A stretch of DNA of 40,315 nucleotides, from positions 1 to 40,315 of the forward strand of contig JAUZRY010000103.1 in assembly GCA_030949995.1 (NCBI GenBank), read 5' to 3'. The translations under genes and the position numbers were made by a program. The notes beneath the pieces were generated by a model. The model worked only from the letters and a program-made list of their open reading frames with translations. It searched no databases and was not told where the DNA came from. This document shows positions 7,816-17,401 of this stretch, one piece after another; the first letter of the stretch is position 1; each line of letters opens with the position of its first letter. Origin of the DNA: Ardenticatenia bacterium. Lineage in GTDB: Bacteria > Chloroflexota > Anaerolineae > Ardenticatenales > Ardenticatenaceae.

Positions 7816-7848
7816 CGCGCCGGGGTGGCGTGGCTCCACCCCGGCGCG
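7816..7848 (+). promoter_or_regulatory. Strong intercistronic hairpin between binding protein and ATPase genes
   Basis: A 13-bp GC-rich stem (GCGCCGGGGTGG 7817-7828 with CCACCCCGGCGC 7836-7847, plus one closing pair) with a seven-base loop, 12 bases after the lipoprotein stop. No T-run follows. Such hairpins often stabilise the upstream message so that the binding protein is made in excess; that role is inferred here. Confidence 0.65.
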
Positions 7849-7881
7849 GCCGCACAGATTCAGGTAACGGGGGACGATGCT

Positions 7882-9459
7882 GTGAACGCCCAGGAACCGC
7901 CGGCCCTGGAAGTGCGCGGCATCACCAAGCGCTTTCCGGGCGTCCTGGCCAATGACCACATCGACCTCACCCTGCGGCGGGGGGAAATTCACGCCCTGCT
8001 GGGTGAGAACGGGGCCGGCAAGACAACGCTGATGAATATCATCTATGGCCTCTATCGCCCGGATGAGGGCGAGATCTACGTGCACGGCCGGCGCGCAGAG
8101 ATTCACAGCCCCAACGACGCCATCCGCTTGGGCATCGGCATGGTCCACCAGCACTTCATGCTCGTGCCCACGCTGACAGTCACCGAGAACATTATCTTGG
8201 GCCACGAGGTAACCCGTGGCGTGCTCCTCGACCACCGGCGGGCCCGGGCGCGCATTCAGAAACTCTCCCGCCAGTACGGCCTGTTGGTAGACCCGGACGC
8301 CTACGTTCAAGACATCAGCGTTGGCCACCAACAGCGGGTGGAGATCATCAAAGCCCTCTACCGTCAAGCCGAGATCCTCATCCTCGACGAACCCACTGCC
8401 GTGCTCACGCCTCAGGAGGCAGAAGACCTCTTTGCGGTCATGCGCAGCTTGGCCTCCCAGGGCAAAAGTATCATCTTCATCACCCACAAGCTCAAGGAAG
8501 TCCTCGCCGTGGCCGACCGCATCAGCGTGCTGCGGGCTGGCCGGCTGGTGGGCACGACAACGCCGGCTGAGGCCGACGAAGCCTCCTTGGCTGCCATGAT
8601 GGTGGGGCGCGAGGTGGTGTTGAGCGTGGCAAAGGCGCCGGCCCACCCCGGCGAGGAAGTGTTGCGTGTTGAGAACCTACGTGTGCTGGACGATCGGGGC
8701 CTGCCGGCAGTGAACGGGATCTCCCTCTCCGTGCGCGCAGGGGAAATTGTGGGCATCGCCGGCGTGCAGGGCAACGGGCAGACGGAGTTGGTCGAGGCCT
8801 TAACCGGCCTACGTCGTCCCGAGACGGGCCGCATCCTGGTGACTGGCCAGGACGTGACCGGCAAGCCCCCCCGCCTGATCACCGAGACGGGTACAGCCCA
8901 CGTCCCGGAGGACCGGCAACGGAATGGCATGGTGGCTGCCTACACTGTAGCCGACAACTTGGTGCTCAACACGTACTACAAGCCTCCCTTCGCACGGGGA
9001 CTCGTGCGGGACGAACACCAAGTGGCCGCGTTTGCCCGCCGGCTGGTGAAGGCGTTCGACATTCGCACGCCTGACATTTACGCCCAAGCGCACACGCTTT
9101 CTGGGGGCAACCAGCAGAAGATGATCGTCGCCCGGGAGTTCTCCCGGCCCATTTCCCTGCTCATCGCCTCCCAGCCCACGCGGGGCATCGACGTGGGTGC
9201 CATCGAGTTCATCCACCAGCAGATTGTGGGCCTGCGGGACCAGGGCGTAGCTGTGCTCCTGGTCAGCGCTGAGCTGGACGAGATCATGGCGCTCTCGGAC
9301 CGCATCGCGGTCATGTACCGGGGCGAGCTGATTGCCGAAATGCCGGCGGCAGAGGCCACGAGGGAACAGCTTGGCCTGCTTATGGCCGGCGTGCGGCACG
9401 AGGAGGAGTTCGTGCACAAGATGGGGACCACTGTTCCTGTGGAGGCAGAGGATGGCTGA
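7882..9459 (+). CDS. Nucleoside-type ABC importer ATPase (two ABC domains in one chain)
   Basis: A 525-residue ATPase of the RbsA/MglA/YufO type, with two nucleotide-binding domains. Domain 1 has Walker A GENGAGKTT, signature region ISVGHQQRVEI and Walker B LILDEPTAVLTP. Domain 2 has the degenerate GVQGNGQTEL loop and the LSGGNQQKM signature, as usual in this family. It energises uptake of the ligand captured by the lipoprotein through the two permeases that follow. GTG 7882 is chosen because GGGGGA (7869-7874) precedes it and the ALEVRGITKRFPGV start then lies where the family expects it; longer in-frame starts would run into the hairpin. The 3' end overlaps the permease start by eight bases. 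Confidence 0.92.
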   Translation: MNAQEPPALEVRGITKRFPGVLANDHIDLTLRRGEIHALLGENGAGKTTLMNIIYGLYRPDEGEIYVHGRRAEIHSPNDAIRLGIGMVHQHFMLVPTLTVTENIILGHEVTRGVLLDHRRARARIQKLSRQYGLLVDPDAYVQDISVGHQQRVEIIKALYRQAEILILDEPTAVLTPQEAEDLFAVMRSLASQGKSIIFITHKLKEVLAVADRISVLRAGRLVGTTTPAEADEASLAAMMVGREVVLSVAKAPAHPGEEVLRVENLRVLDDRGLPAVNGISLSVRAGEIVGIAGVQGNGQTELVEALTGLRRPETGRILVTGQDVTGKPPRLITETGTAHVPEDRQRNGMVAAYTVADNLVLNTYYKPPFARGLVRDEHQVAAFARRLVKAFDIRTPDIYAQAHTLSGGNQQKMIVAREFSRPISLLIASQPTRGIDVGAIEFIHQQIVGLRDQGVAVLLVSAELDEIMALSDRIAVMYRGELIAEMPAAEATREQLGLLMAGVRHEEEFVHKMGTTVPVEAEDG

Positions 9460-10604
9460 TCGGGCTGTCGTGGAGCAGCCCCAACCCGCCAGGCCGCCGC
9501 CTGGTGGCGTGTTGGCCGCTTGGGACCGCGTGGCACCCGCCACCGTGCCCTTCTTCGCCGTGTTTACCGCCTTGCTCATCGGGGCTGGTATCATCCGCTT
9601 TGCCGGTGCCAGCCCGCTGGTGGCCTATCGCGCACTGTGGGAAGGCTCCTTTGGGACGCCGGCTGCTCTGGCGAACACACTGGTGAAAAGCACTCCTTAC
9701 ATCATTGCTGGCCTAGCTGTGGCCTTGGGGTTCAAAGCCGGCCTCTTTAACATCGGCGCTGAAGGACAGCTCTACGCCGGAGGCGTGTTGGCCGTGCTGG
9801 TGGGCTTTCATCCCACCTTTTCTGGTCTGCCCCCTCTGCTCCACGTGCCGCTGGCCGTGTTGGCCGGAGCTTTGGGCGGGATGATCTGGGGGGCCATTCC
9901 CGGTTTCCTCAAGGCCCGCACGGGAGCTCACGAGGTCATCAACACCATCATGATGAACTTCATCGCCATCCGCCTGACCGATTGGCTCATCAAGAGCAAG
10001 GATCCCGTGATCCTCCTCGACCCGTCTGCCTCCACGCCGCGCACGCCCTACATCGTTCCCTCGGCAGCCCTGCCGCGCCTGCTGGACACCCCCTCTGCAC
10101 GCGGGCCTATTGTTGGCCCTGGTGTTGGTTTTCGGGGTACGGTGGTTCCTCTACCGGACCACAGTGGGCTTCGAGCTGCGCACCGTCGGGGCCAACCCCA
10201 ACGCAGCCCGCTACGCCGGCATCAACGTCTCGCGCACTATTGTGTTGGCCATGGCCCTCAGTGGCGCGCTGGCCGGCATGGCCGGCGCCGGTGAGGTGTT
10301 GGGCGGTCAAGGCTACCTGTCGCCTGACTTCTTCGCCGGCATCGGATTTGATTCCATTGCCGTGGCCTTGCTGGCTCGCTCCAATCCGGTGGGCATGATC
10401 CCGGCCGGCATCCTGTGGGGCGCCCTGCTCAACGGGGCCGGCTTGATGCAAATCAGGGCTGACTTGTCCATTGACCTGATCAAAATCGTGCAGGCCCTCA
10501 TCATCATGTTCGTGGCCGCTGACCAGATCGTGAGGTGGCTCTACCGCATCCGTGTGACGCCGCCATCCGAGGAGGCGGTCTTCTCCAGGGGATGGGGGCG
10601 TTGA
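9452..10604 (+). CDS. ABC importer permease 1 (BPD_transp_2 type), single-base frameshift
   Basis: Inner-membrane permease of the sugar/nucleoside importer class. The first part (9452-~10090) gives about 213 residues with several membrane segments and the motif GLAVALGFKAGLFNIGAEGQ; the second part (in another frame from 10095) begins LHAGLLLALVLVFGVRW and continues to GIGFDSIAVALLARSNP, both typical. Removing one C from the five-C run at 10089-10093 restores one chain of about 383 residues, the expected size. ATG 9452 overlaps the ATPase gene and has GGAGG upstream. Whether the slip is real or an assembly error cannot be told; the intact neighbours favour error. Confidence 0.85.
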
Positions 10605-10612
10605 GGGTGACT

Positions 10613-11863
10613 ATGCCGACGCTTCGCTTCCACCGTGTACACGTGTACGCGATGCTCTTCGTGGTGACGGGGGCATGGCTTGTGGTAGGCATCAGCCCCC
10701 GCTTCCCCCCCGACGAGACCACTGTGCTGGCCTTCGGCGTGGGGCGCACAGCGCCCAAGATGGCCCTGCCTGTGGGGCGCACACTTTTGGCCGTGGGAGC
10801 CTACTACGTGGCGGCAGGCCTGTTGGGCCTCGCCGGCCGGCGTTTTGCCCGGCTGGCCACCGGGACCATGATCCTCGGGGGGCTGCTCATCTTCCCCACA
10901 GTGTTGGTGGCCGCCGCGGCCGGCAAGCAGACTAACGTGCTCACCATGTTGAACGAGAGCTTGCGGCTGGGCACGCCCATCGCCTTGGGGGCCATTGCCG
11001 GCATTTGGTGTGAGCGCAGCGGGGTGATCAACATCGCCATTGAGGGCATGATGTTGGCCGGCGCCTGCTTTGGCTTCACCACCTTCTTCTTCCTGGGCGA
11101 GCGCTTGCCAACCAACCAAGCCCTGTTCATCTCCGTCCTGGTGGCCGTGGTCACAGGCGGGCTCATGGCCTTGCTCCATGGCGTCCTCTCCATCACTTTC
11201 AGGACCGACCAGATTGTCAGCGGCACGGTGATCAACATCCTCGCCATTGGGGTGACGAGCTTCGTGCGGCGGGAGTACCTGTTGTCCACCCGTGCCGGCC
11301 GGGTGACGCTGCCCTCCATCGAGATCCCCTTTCTGAGCGAGCTGCCCGTGGTGGGCAGTGTGCTCTTCAACAACAAACCCATCTTTTACTCCATGTTCAT
11401 CCTGGTCGCCCTGACTCATGTGATCCTCTTCTACACCCGGTGGGGGTTGCGCACCCGCGCGGTAGGAGAACACCCGCGTGCTGCCGACACCGTGGGCATC
11501 GACGTCATCCGCGTGCGCTACATGAATGTGTTCATCAGCGGGCTGATCGCCGGGCTGGGCGGGGCTTGGTTCTCCTTGGAGACAGTGGGCGGTTTTGATG
11601 ATCTGATGACCAACGGCAAAGGGTTCATCGCGCTGGCAGCTATGATCTTCGGCAAGTGGACGCCGCTGGGAGGACTGGGTGGCGCCATGCTTTTCGGCTT
11701 CTCGGAGGCCTTGGGCACGCGCTTCCAAATCTTGGGCATTCCTCTACCAAGCCAGTTTCTCCAAATCGTGCCCTATGTGGTGACCATGATCGTGCTGGCC
11801 GGCCTGGTGGGCCGAGCTATTCCGCCAGCCGCCATTGGCCAGCCCTACGAGAAGCAGAGTTGA
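10613..11863 (+). CDS. ABC importer permease 2 (BPD_transp_2 type)
   Basis: A 416-residue membrane protein, second permease of the importer. It carries the family pattern RLGTPIALGAIAGIWCERSG followed by VINIAIEGMMLAGA and many hydrophobic segments. The N-terminal ~110 residues, with three extra hydrophobic stretches, are longer than in the standard ~300-residue permease. ATG 10613 is preferred over ATG 10592, which lies directly against its possible ribosome site; GAGGGTG at 10603-10609 precedes 10613. The gene starts eight bases after the permease 1 stop and ends the operon; no terminator is obvious. Confidence 0.88.
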   Translation: MPTLRFHRVHVYAMLFVVTGAWLVVGISPRFPPDETTVLAFGVGRTAPKMALPVGRTLLAVGAYYVAAGLLGLAGRRFARLATGTMILGGLLIFPTVLVAAAAGKQTNVLTMLNESLRLGTPIALGAIAGIWCERSGVINIAIEGMMLAGACFGFTTFFFLGERLPTNQALFISVLVAVVTGGLMALLHGVLSITFRTDQIVSGTVINILAIGVTSFVRREYLLSTRAGRVTLPSIEIPFLSELPVVGSVLFNNKPIFYSMFILVALTHVILFYTRWGLRTRAVGEHPRAADTVGIDVIRVRYMNVFISGLIAGLGGAWFSLETVGGFDDLMTNGKGFIALAAMIFGKWTPLGGLGGAMLFGFSEALGTRFQILGIPLPSQFLQIVPYVVTMIVLAGLVGRAIPPAAIGQPYEKQS

Positions 11864-11901
11864 GCCCGGCCGGGGTCCCGCGCCGTTCCTGAGGCCACGC
11901 C

Positions 11902-12774
11902 ATGGGCTCCACGGATGGCAATCGGCCGCCCACAACCATGTTGCCCCTCACGTCCCTCTACCGGCTCCGGGTTCTCTACGTCGCGGCCGTGAGTGCCCCC
12001 ATCGTGCTCGGGGCCGTGGTGGCCTGGCATCGTGTGCGTATCTTTGATGTGGGGCTCTTCGTGCTCTGTCTGGTGGCCGCCATTATGCTCCAGGCGGGCA
12101 CGACGATGACGAACGACGCCTTCGACTTGCGCTACCACGAGGAGGAAGCCCCCGCCCTGTTGCCTCTCCAGGTGCTCCAGGGTGGGCTGGCCTTCTTCGT
12201 GGTGGGCGGCATGGTGGGCATGTATATTGCCTTGCTGACCGGCCCGGCAGTAATCGTGTTGGGAGGGGTTGGCGTGGTCAGTGCCCTGGCCTACAGCGTG
12301 CCTCCGGTTCGCCTGGCCGGCACGGGCGTTGGCGAGCTTCTGGCCGGTTTCAACCTGAGCGCTGTAACGGCCTTGGGCAGCTACTACGTCCAAACGGGCC
12401 ATCTCTCGGCCGAAGTGGTGGTGGCCGCGTTGCCCTGTGCCCTGCTCTTGGCAGGAGTGTTGGCCGTCAACGGCTTTCGCCCCTCTCGGCTCGTGGAGCA
12501 TCGCCCCCTGTGGCAACGGCTGGGCCCTGAGGGGGCGTTCGCCGTCTGTGGGACGGCCACAGGGTTGGCCTTTGGCGTGTTGAGCTGGGCTCTCGTGCGC
12601 CACGTGTTGCCAACTACGGCTCTGCTCGCCTGGGGGGCATTGCCCCCGGCCCTTGCGGCCCTGTGGACAGCCAGAAGAGGGCATTTCCACAGGGCCACGC
12701 GGTACGGTACCTACACCTACTTGGCCATGATGAGCCTGTTGGTGTTGGCGTACTTGTTGGAGCCGCGAGCGTAA
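11902..12774 (+). CDS. UbiA/MenA-like prenyltransferase family protein with degenerate Asp motifs
   Basis: A 290-residue protein with about eight hydrophobic segments and the layout of UbiA-superfamily prenyltransferases (MenA makes demethylmenaquinone precursors in the membrane). The first Asp-rich motif survives partly as NDAFDLRYHEE (residues ~72-82), where the third Asp is lost. The family stretch YSVPPVRLAGTGVGE is clear. The second motif, normally N-N-x-R-D-x-x-x-D, reads VNGFRPSRLVEH: the Arg is kept and both Asp are replaced. Without these, Mg-diphosphate binding as usually understood should fail, so the activity is doubtful. It lies 38 bases after the importer operon and converges on the next gene with a 13-bp gap. 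Confidence 0.7.
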   Translation: MGSTDGNRPPTTMLPLTSLYRLRVLYVAAVSAPIVLGAVVAWHRVRIFDVGLFVLCLVAAIMLQAGTTMTNDAFDLRYHEEEAPALLPLQVLQGGLAFFVVGGMVGMYIALLTGPAVIVLGGVGVVSALAYSVPPVRLAGTGVGELLAGFNLSAVTALGSYYVQTGHLSAEVVVAALPCALLLAGVLAVNGFRPSRLVEHRPLWQRLGPEGAFAVCGTATGLAFGVLSWALVRHVLPTTALLAWGALPPALAALWTARRGHFHRATRYGTYTYLAMMSLLVLAYLLEPRA

Positions 12775-12787
12775 CACAAACGCTTCT

Positions 12788-13069
12788 TCATTCATCGAAC
12801 CCGATGGAGAAGAGGCGTTCCAAGTCGTGATGCGAGAAGGTCTTGAAGGCCAACAGGGTTTCGGTCGTGGTGATGCCCGGCACGGCCTGGATCGCGCCTG
12901 TGACGAGGTCGGCCATTGCTTCGTTGGAGGGCACTCTCAAGATAGCCACCAAGTCCCACCGGCCGGCCACCGAGAAGACCTCGGTAACGCCATCAAGATC
13001 GACCAACACTTGGGCCACGTCGTTGACGCGAGCCCGCTCCACGTTGATGAGTACGACGGCTGTGACCAT
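12788..13069 (-). CDS. Stand-alone Lrp/AsnC ligand-binding (RAM) domain protein
   Basis: A 93-residue protein matching only the C-terminal effector domain of Lrp/AsnC regulators, without the helix-turn-helix. It starts directly at the first strand (VTAVVLINVERA) and contains GVTEVFSVAGRWDLVAIL and a VPGITTTETLLAF segment typical of the domain. Such proteins form alpha-beta dimers or decamers and bind small ligands such as amino acids; the target is unknown. ATG 13069 has AAGGAGG upstream. It follows the phosphatase gene by 21 bases and is probably co-transcribed with it. Confidence 0.88.
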   Translation of the reverse strand: MVTAVVLINVERARVNDVAQVLVDLDGVTEVFSVAGRWDLVAILRVPSNEAMADLVTGAIQAVPGITTTETLLAFKTFSHHDLERLFSIGFDE

Positions 13070-13090
13070 GTGTGTTCCTCCTTCCTCGGA

Positions 13091-13603
13091 CTAGAACCCA
13101 TGTCGTCGTCGGATGGCCTCCAAGAGGCCATCCGTTGCCCTGTCGACCAAGTTGAACACGTCGCTGTACGTGTGGGTGTAGAAGGGATCGGGGACCTCCA
13201 CAGGCGCCCGCTCGTCTTCTAGGAACTCCAGCAGTAACCGGGGCTCCTTGGGCACACCTTGGTGGCGGGCCATCGTGCGCACCATGTTGAGGTTGTTTAA
13301 GTCCATCACGATCAAGTAATCGAAGCGTTCCAAATCCTCAGGTGTGATCTGGCGAGCACGCCGTTGAGGGACGGGCACCCCTCGGCGCCGGAGTTCACGG
13401 ATGGTGGAGCGGTGCGGAGGCTCGCCCACGTTCCACGCTCCGACGCCGGCCGAGTCCACCTCCACGTGATGGCCGAGGCCGGCCTGTTCCACCTTGTGCC
13501 GGAAGACGGCCTCGGCCATGGGGGAGCGGCAGATGTTACCGGCACAGATGAAGAGGACACGGACGGGACGGCGCCCTGTAGGTCGAAGCTCATCGACCAT
13601 CAT
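13091..13603 (-). CDS. Low-molecular-weight protein phosphatase (tyrosine/arginine type)
   Basis: A 170-residue LMW-PTP. The P-loop C-x5-R is CAGNICRS (Cys20, Arg26), and the general acid is in VPDPFY (Asp139) near the C-terminus. The enzyme removes phosphate from tyrosine or arginine residues through a cysteinyl intermediate; which one cannot be decided here. The start ATGATG follows GAGGTGA. The gene begins three bases after the repaired end of the upstream NAD(P)HX repair gene, so both belong to one minus-strand unit with the Lrp-like gene. Confidence 0.92.
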   Translation of the reverse strand: MMVDELRPTGRRPVRVLFICAGNICRSPMAEAVFRHKVEQAGLGHHVEVDSAGVGAWNVGEPPHRSTIRELRRRGVPVPQRRARQITPEDLERFDYLIVMDLNNLNMVRTMARHQGVPKEPRLLLEFLEDERAPVEVPDPFYTHTYSDVFNLVDRATDGLLEAIRRRHGF

Positions 13604-13606
13604 CGT

Positions 13607-15321
13607 TCACCTCGCTGTCATGAGAGTTGTGCACAGTGCGGAAAGGGCTCTGGGAATGTAAGCGAGAAGATCCGAGGCCAACGCGCCCCGGTCACCCCCG
13701 AACCGACGGCTCAAAAGCGTGCCGGCCAGCCCGTGGAGATAGGTGCCCAGGCGGCCGCGTCGAAGGGAGGGATCCCTTGGGCCAGGAGTCCCCCGATCAG
13801 GCCGGCCAGCACGTCGCCGGTACCGGCTGTGGCCAGAATGGGGTGAGCGAAGGGAGACACACTTACCCGGCCGTCTGGGGCGGCCACCACCGTGAAGGCA
13901 CCTTTCAGCACGACTACCTGACGCCACGCCTTAGCTTGCTGGCGTGCCAGTGCCAGGCGACGAGCCTGCACATCTGAGACGTTCACGCCCATCAGGCGAG
14001 CCATTTCGCCCGGGTGAGGAGTGAGCACGAAGCGCCCGGCCGGCAGTTGCTCCTCCCACGCCCCGTCAAAGGCGGCCAAGGCGTTCAGGGCATCGGCGTC
14101 CAACACGGTAGGGGGCAGATTGGGCACAGGCTCCTCAGGTTCCTGCTGGGGTGATCTTACGAAGCCGATGGAAGGGCGTGGTGCCTCGGGCGCTCGGAGG
14201 CCCAACAGCTTGTACACGAACGCTTGGGTGACGGGCTCCTGGCCCAATCCCATGCCCACCACCAGCGCATCGTACTTGGGAAGCTCCTCGGCCAGGACGT
14301 TGAGGGCCTCTGGGCGCAGGGCGCCCAAGTCGTGGGGAAGCATGAGCCACGTGATGCTGGTCAAGTCCGGGCGGGCAGTAAGCGCCGAGGCCAACACTGT
14401 GGGCACGGCTAAAGTCACCAGGCCCGCACCGCTTCGGGCAGCCCCCTCGGCTGCCAGGGCAGGGGCGCCCACGAAGTTGGCACTGCCCCCGACCACCAGC
14501 ACGCGGCCAAAGGTGCCCTTGTGGCCGGAGCGGGGTCGGGGGGGCACAAGCGCTGCGGCCACGTCCGGGCTCATGAATTCCCCAACATGTTCTGCGGCCG
14601 ACACGACTTGGGTGGGAATGCCGATGTCGGCCACGACCAACTCACCGATGACGTCACTGCCAGGGGGCAGGAGCATCCCGGCCTTGGGGCCGGCGAAGGT
14701 CACCGTGATATCGGCCGGCACGGTAGCCGGATCCACAGCGCCTGTTGCGGCGTTGAGGCCGGTGGGCAGGTCCACAGCCACCAGCGTTGGCCCCCGGGGG
14801 CGCAGGGAGTGCTGGGGCTCTGTTTGGGCCCAGACAAGAGAGGTGCGGCGGGGAGGCTGCTCGCGCGCGGCCCGCAGGCGCTCCAGCAGCGTGCTCAGCG
14901 GCTCGCCAATGGGCCGGGAAACACCGGTCCCGAGCAGAGCGTCCACGATTACCGAGGCTCTGCGAAGTGCCCGTTCCAGGGTGCGCCATCCGTCCTCCGA
15001 GCCGTCCAGGGGGATCAGGGAGACGCCCGCCTGACGGGCAGCTTGGGAGCGGGGCTCGTCTACCGGTCGCCTCCACAAGAAGGCCACCACTTGGTATCCC
15101 CTGTTGGCCAACACACGGCTGGCCACTAAACCGTCGCCGCCGTTGTGGCCCGGCCCCACGAGCACCACGACGCGCGTCTCATCGGTATTATGACGTGTCG
15201 TGATGACATCGGCCACTGCCAGGCCGGCACGTTCCATCATGGTGTCATAGGTGTGGCCAGCCCGGTCGGCTGCCGCTTCCAGCGCTCGCATCTGCTCCAC
15301 GGTGTAGACGAACAGGGTCAT
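13607..15321 (-). CDS. nnr: Bifunctional NAD(P)HX epimerase/dehydratase, frameshifted near C-terminus
   Basis: Repairs hydrated NADH/NADPH. Residues ~1-220 form the epimerase (YjeF_N) domain with VLVGPGHNGGDGLVASR; from ~245 the kinase-like dehydratase starts with KGTFGRVLVVGGSANFVGA and ends with TAGTGDVLAGLIGG, the ADP-dependent active-site loop. As read, the frame stops at 13711 after AAWAPISTGWPARF. Adding one G on the plus strand at 13750-13751 restores AAALGTYLHGLAGTLLSRRF and an end at 13607, which fits the family. The domains are separated by a long insert. ATG 15321 has GGAGG six bases upstream; a TTGACT box lies on this strand at 15398-15403. Confidence 0.9.
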
Positions 15322-15436
15322 GGGGGGCCTCCATCGCGCGGGTTTGGCCGGGCACAGCCGTGCCCAGTCTCCATATCAGTACACAGTCCGCGCGAAAAGT
15401 CAAGTCAGAGGGCGCGTGCCGGAGGCGAGGAGGACC

Positions 15437-15465
15437 TTGACAGGTCGTACACGGCGGTGTAGAGT
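15437..15465 (+). promoter_or_regulatory. SigA-type promoter of the Nudix-LeuC-ProRS-like unit
   Basis: A perfect TTGACA (15437-15442), 17-bp spacer and TAGAGT (15460-15465). Expected transcript start is near 15472, only a short distance from the first ATG. Confidence 0.7.
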
Positions 15466-15502
15466 AGAAAGCACCAACATGCATCGGAGCACACCCATAA
15501 CG

Positions 15503-16063
15503 ATGATGCGGGCACACCATCGCTGGCAGATGCTCTCAGAACAAGTGGTCTACCAGGATCGCTGGGTCCGCGTAGTCCTCGCCGAAGTGCGGCTGCCCAC
15601 GGGCGAGCGCTACACCTACACGGCCTTGCGCCGCGTGCCCGGCGCGGCCGTGGTGGCCGTCAATGCCCAAGGCGAGCTCCTCATTCAAGAGGAGTACCGG
15701 TATCCCCTCGATGCCGTCGTCTACCAGGTGCCCGGCGGGCTGGTGGAGCCGGGCGAATCTCCCCTGGACGCAGCCCGGCGGGAGCTGTTGGAGGAGGCCG
15801 GCTACGAGGCCGAGGAGTGGCGCTTCTTGGGCACGGTGGAGGACAATCCTGGACTCATCGAGGGCACGACCACCCTCTTCCTGGCCCGGGGCCTTCACCT
15901 GGCAGGCTCCTCTCGCCCTGATACGGCTGAGTTCGTCACACACCACTGGCGTTCGCCGGCGTGGCTCCGCCGACATATCGCCGAGGGCGCCGTCCAGGAC
16001 CGGGTGGTGTTGGCCGCCTACGCCTTCCTAGTGGCCCACGGCGTGCTGGAGGAACGGGGATGA
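15503..16063 (+). CDS. Nudix hydrolase, ADP-ribose pyrophosphatase type
   Basis: About 186 residues with a complete Nudix box, [20 protein letters not shown] followed by EAGYE, and the ADP-ribose pyrophosphatase-like lead-in [17 protein letters not shown]. The family hydrolyses nucleoside diphosphates linked to another group and needs Mg2+; ADP-ribose is the best guess for substrate. Two starts are possible: ATG 15479 (almost at the transcript start) and ATG 15503; I took the latter because family homology begins near [17 protein letters not shown]. The stop overlaps the next start as ATGA, indicating translational coupling. Confidence 0.85.
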   Translation: MMRAHHRWQMLSEQVVYQDRWVRVVLAEVRLPTGERYTYTALRRVPGAAVVAVNAQGELLIQEEYRYPLDAVVYQVPGGLVEPGESPLDAARRELLEEAGYEAEEWRFLGTVEDNPGLIEGTTTLFLARGLHLAGSSRPDTAEFVTHHWRSPAWLRRHIAEGAVQDRVVLAAYAFLVAHGVLEERG

Positions 16064-17373
16064 GCACGACTCCACACACGACCGGACAGACCTTTGCCCA
16101 AAAGGCCTTGGCCCGTGCGGCCGGGCGCGAGCGCGTGGCCGTTGGCGAAGTGGTAGATGCCCGGCCTGACCGCGTGTTGAGCCACGATAACACGGCGGCC
16201 ATTGCGCGCCGCTTCCGCACCTTGGGGGTGAAACGGGTGTGGGACCCCGAACGACTGGCCATCACCTTGGATCATGCGGCCCCCCCTCCCACGGTACGCC
16301 ACGCCCAAAATCATGCCGAGATCCGGGCGTTCGTGGCCGAGCAGGGTGTGCGTTATTTCTTCGAGGTGGGACGGGGCATCTGCCACCAAGTGCTGAGCGA
16401 AGAGGCCCTGGTGCTGCCGGGCCAGCTTGTGCTCGGGGCCGATTCCCACACAGTTCACTTCGGCTGGCTGGGGGCATTCGGGGCAGGCGTGGGGCGCAGT
16501 GAAGTCGCCGCCATTTGGGCCTTGGGAGCGCTTTGGCTGCGAGTGCCGGAGGCCATCCGCTTCGTGTTGCGGGGCCAATTGCGCCCGGGTGTCACGACCA
16601 AGGACGTGGCCTTGCACATCATCGGCATGTTCGGCGCCGACGGCGGGCTGTACCGCTCAGTGGAATTCGACGGCGATGGCGTGGCAGGGCTGCCCCTGGA
16701 AGAGCGCATGGTGCTGGCGAACATGATGGCCGAGTTCGGCGCCAAGAATGCCTACGTGCCCCCTGACCAAGCCGTCTTCGACTGGTTGGCCCCCCGGCTG
16801 AGCCGACGAACGGGCCAGCCGGTGGAGGTGTGTCGGCATCGCGTGGAGGCCGGAGCCCTCTATCCCGATCCCGACGCCCACTACGAGGCCACCCACGAAA
16901 TCGAGCTGGAAGAAGTGGAGCCAATGGTGGCCTGTCCTCACACAGTGGACAACGTGGTCCCCCTCTCCCAGGTGGCCGGCACGCGGGTGCACCTGGCCTT
17001 CGTGGGCACGTGCACCAATGGCCGCCTCTCCGACATCGCCGAGGTGGCCCGCGTGGTGCGGGGCAAACGGGTGGCGCCCGGCACGCGCCTGTTGGTGGTC
17101 CCGGCTTCCTCTGAGGTCCTGCAGGAAGCCTTGGCACGCGGCTACATCGCCGACTTGGTGGAGGCCGGGGCGATCATCGGGACGCCGGGATGTGGCCCCT
17201 GCATGGGCAACCACATGGGGGTGCTGGCGGCCGGAGAGGTGTGCATCAGCACGGCCAACCGCAACTTCCGGGGGCGCATGGGCAACCCCCACGCCGAAAT
17301 CTACTTGGCCAGCCCGGCCGTTGTGGCGGCCAGTGCCGTGGCCGGCCACATCGCCGGACCAGATGAGCTGTGA
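16060..17373 (+). CDS. leuC: 3-isopropylmalate dehydratase / homoaconitase-type large subunit
   Basis: A 437-residue aconitase-superfamily protein of the compact LeuC/HacA type. The [4Fe-4S] ligands are Cys318 in GTCTNGR and Cys378/Cys381 in [26 protein letters not shown] (about 128-143) and the [16 protein letters not shown] ending are standard. LeuC with a small LeuD subunit isomerises isopropylmalate in leucine synthesis; homoaconitate and related acids are alternatives. No small-subunit gene is beside it: the next gene is a synthetase-like protein. ATG 16060 has GGAGGAA upstream and overlaps the Nudix stop. Confidence 0.88.
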   Translation: MSTTPHTTGQTFAQKALARAAGRERVAVGEVVDARPDRVLSHDNTAAIARRFRTLGVKRVWDPERLAITLDHAAPPPTVRHAQNHAEIRAFVAEQGVRYFFEVGRGICHQVLSEEALVLPGQLVLGADSHTVHFGWLGAFGAGVGRSEVAAIWALGALWLRVPEAIRFVLRGQLRPGVTTKDVALHIIGMFGADGGLYRSVEFDGDGVAGLPLEERMVLANMMAEFGAKNAYVPPDQAVFDWLAPRLSRRTGQPVEVCRHRVEAGALYPDPDAHYEATHEIELEEVEPMVACPHTVDNVVPLSQVAGTRVHLAFVGTCTNGRLSDIAEVARVVRGKRVAPGTRLLVVPASSEVLQEALARGYIADLVEAGAIIGTPGCGPCMGNHMGVLAAGEVCISTANRNFRGRMGNPHAEIYLASPAVVAASAVAGHIAGPDEL

Positions 17374-17401
17374 ACCCATGACCATGTGTGGAGGTGCCCG
17401 G

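Noticed and set aside
17018..17401. N-terminal extension of the ProRS-like protein into leuC
   Set aside because: The 128 extra codons are an out-of-frame reading of leuC; a ribosome site and family start support 17402.
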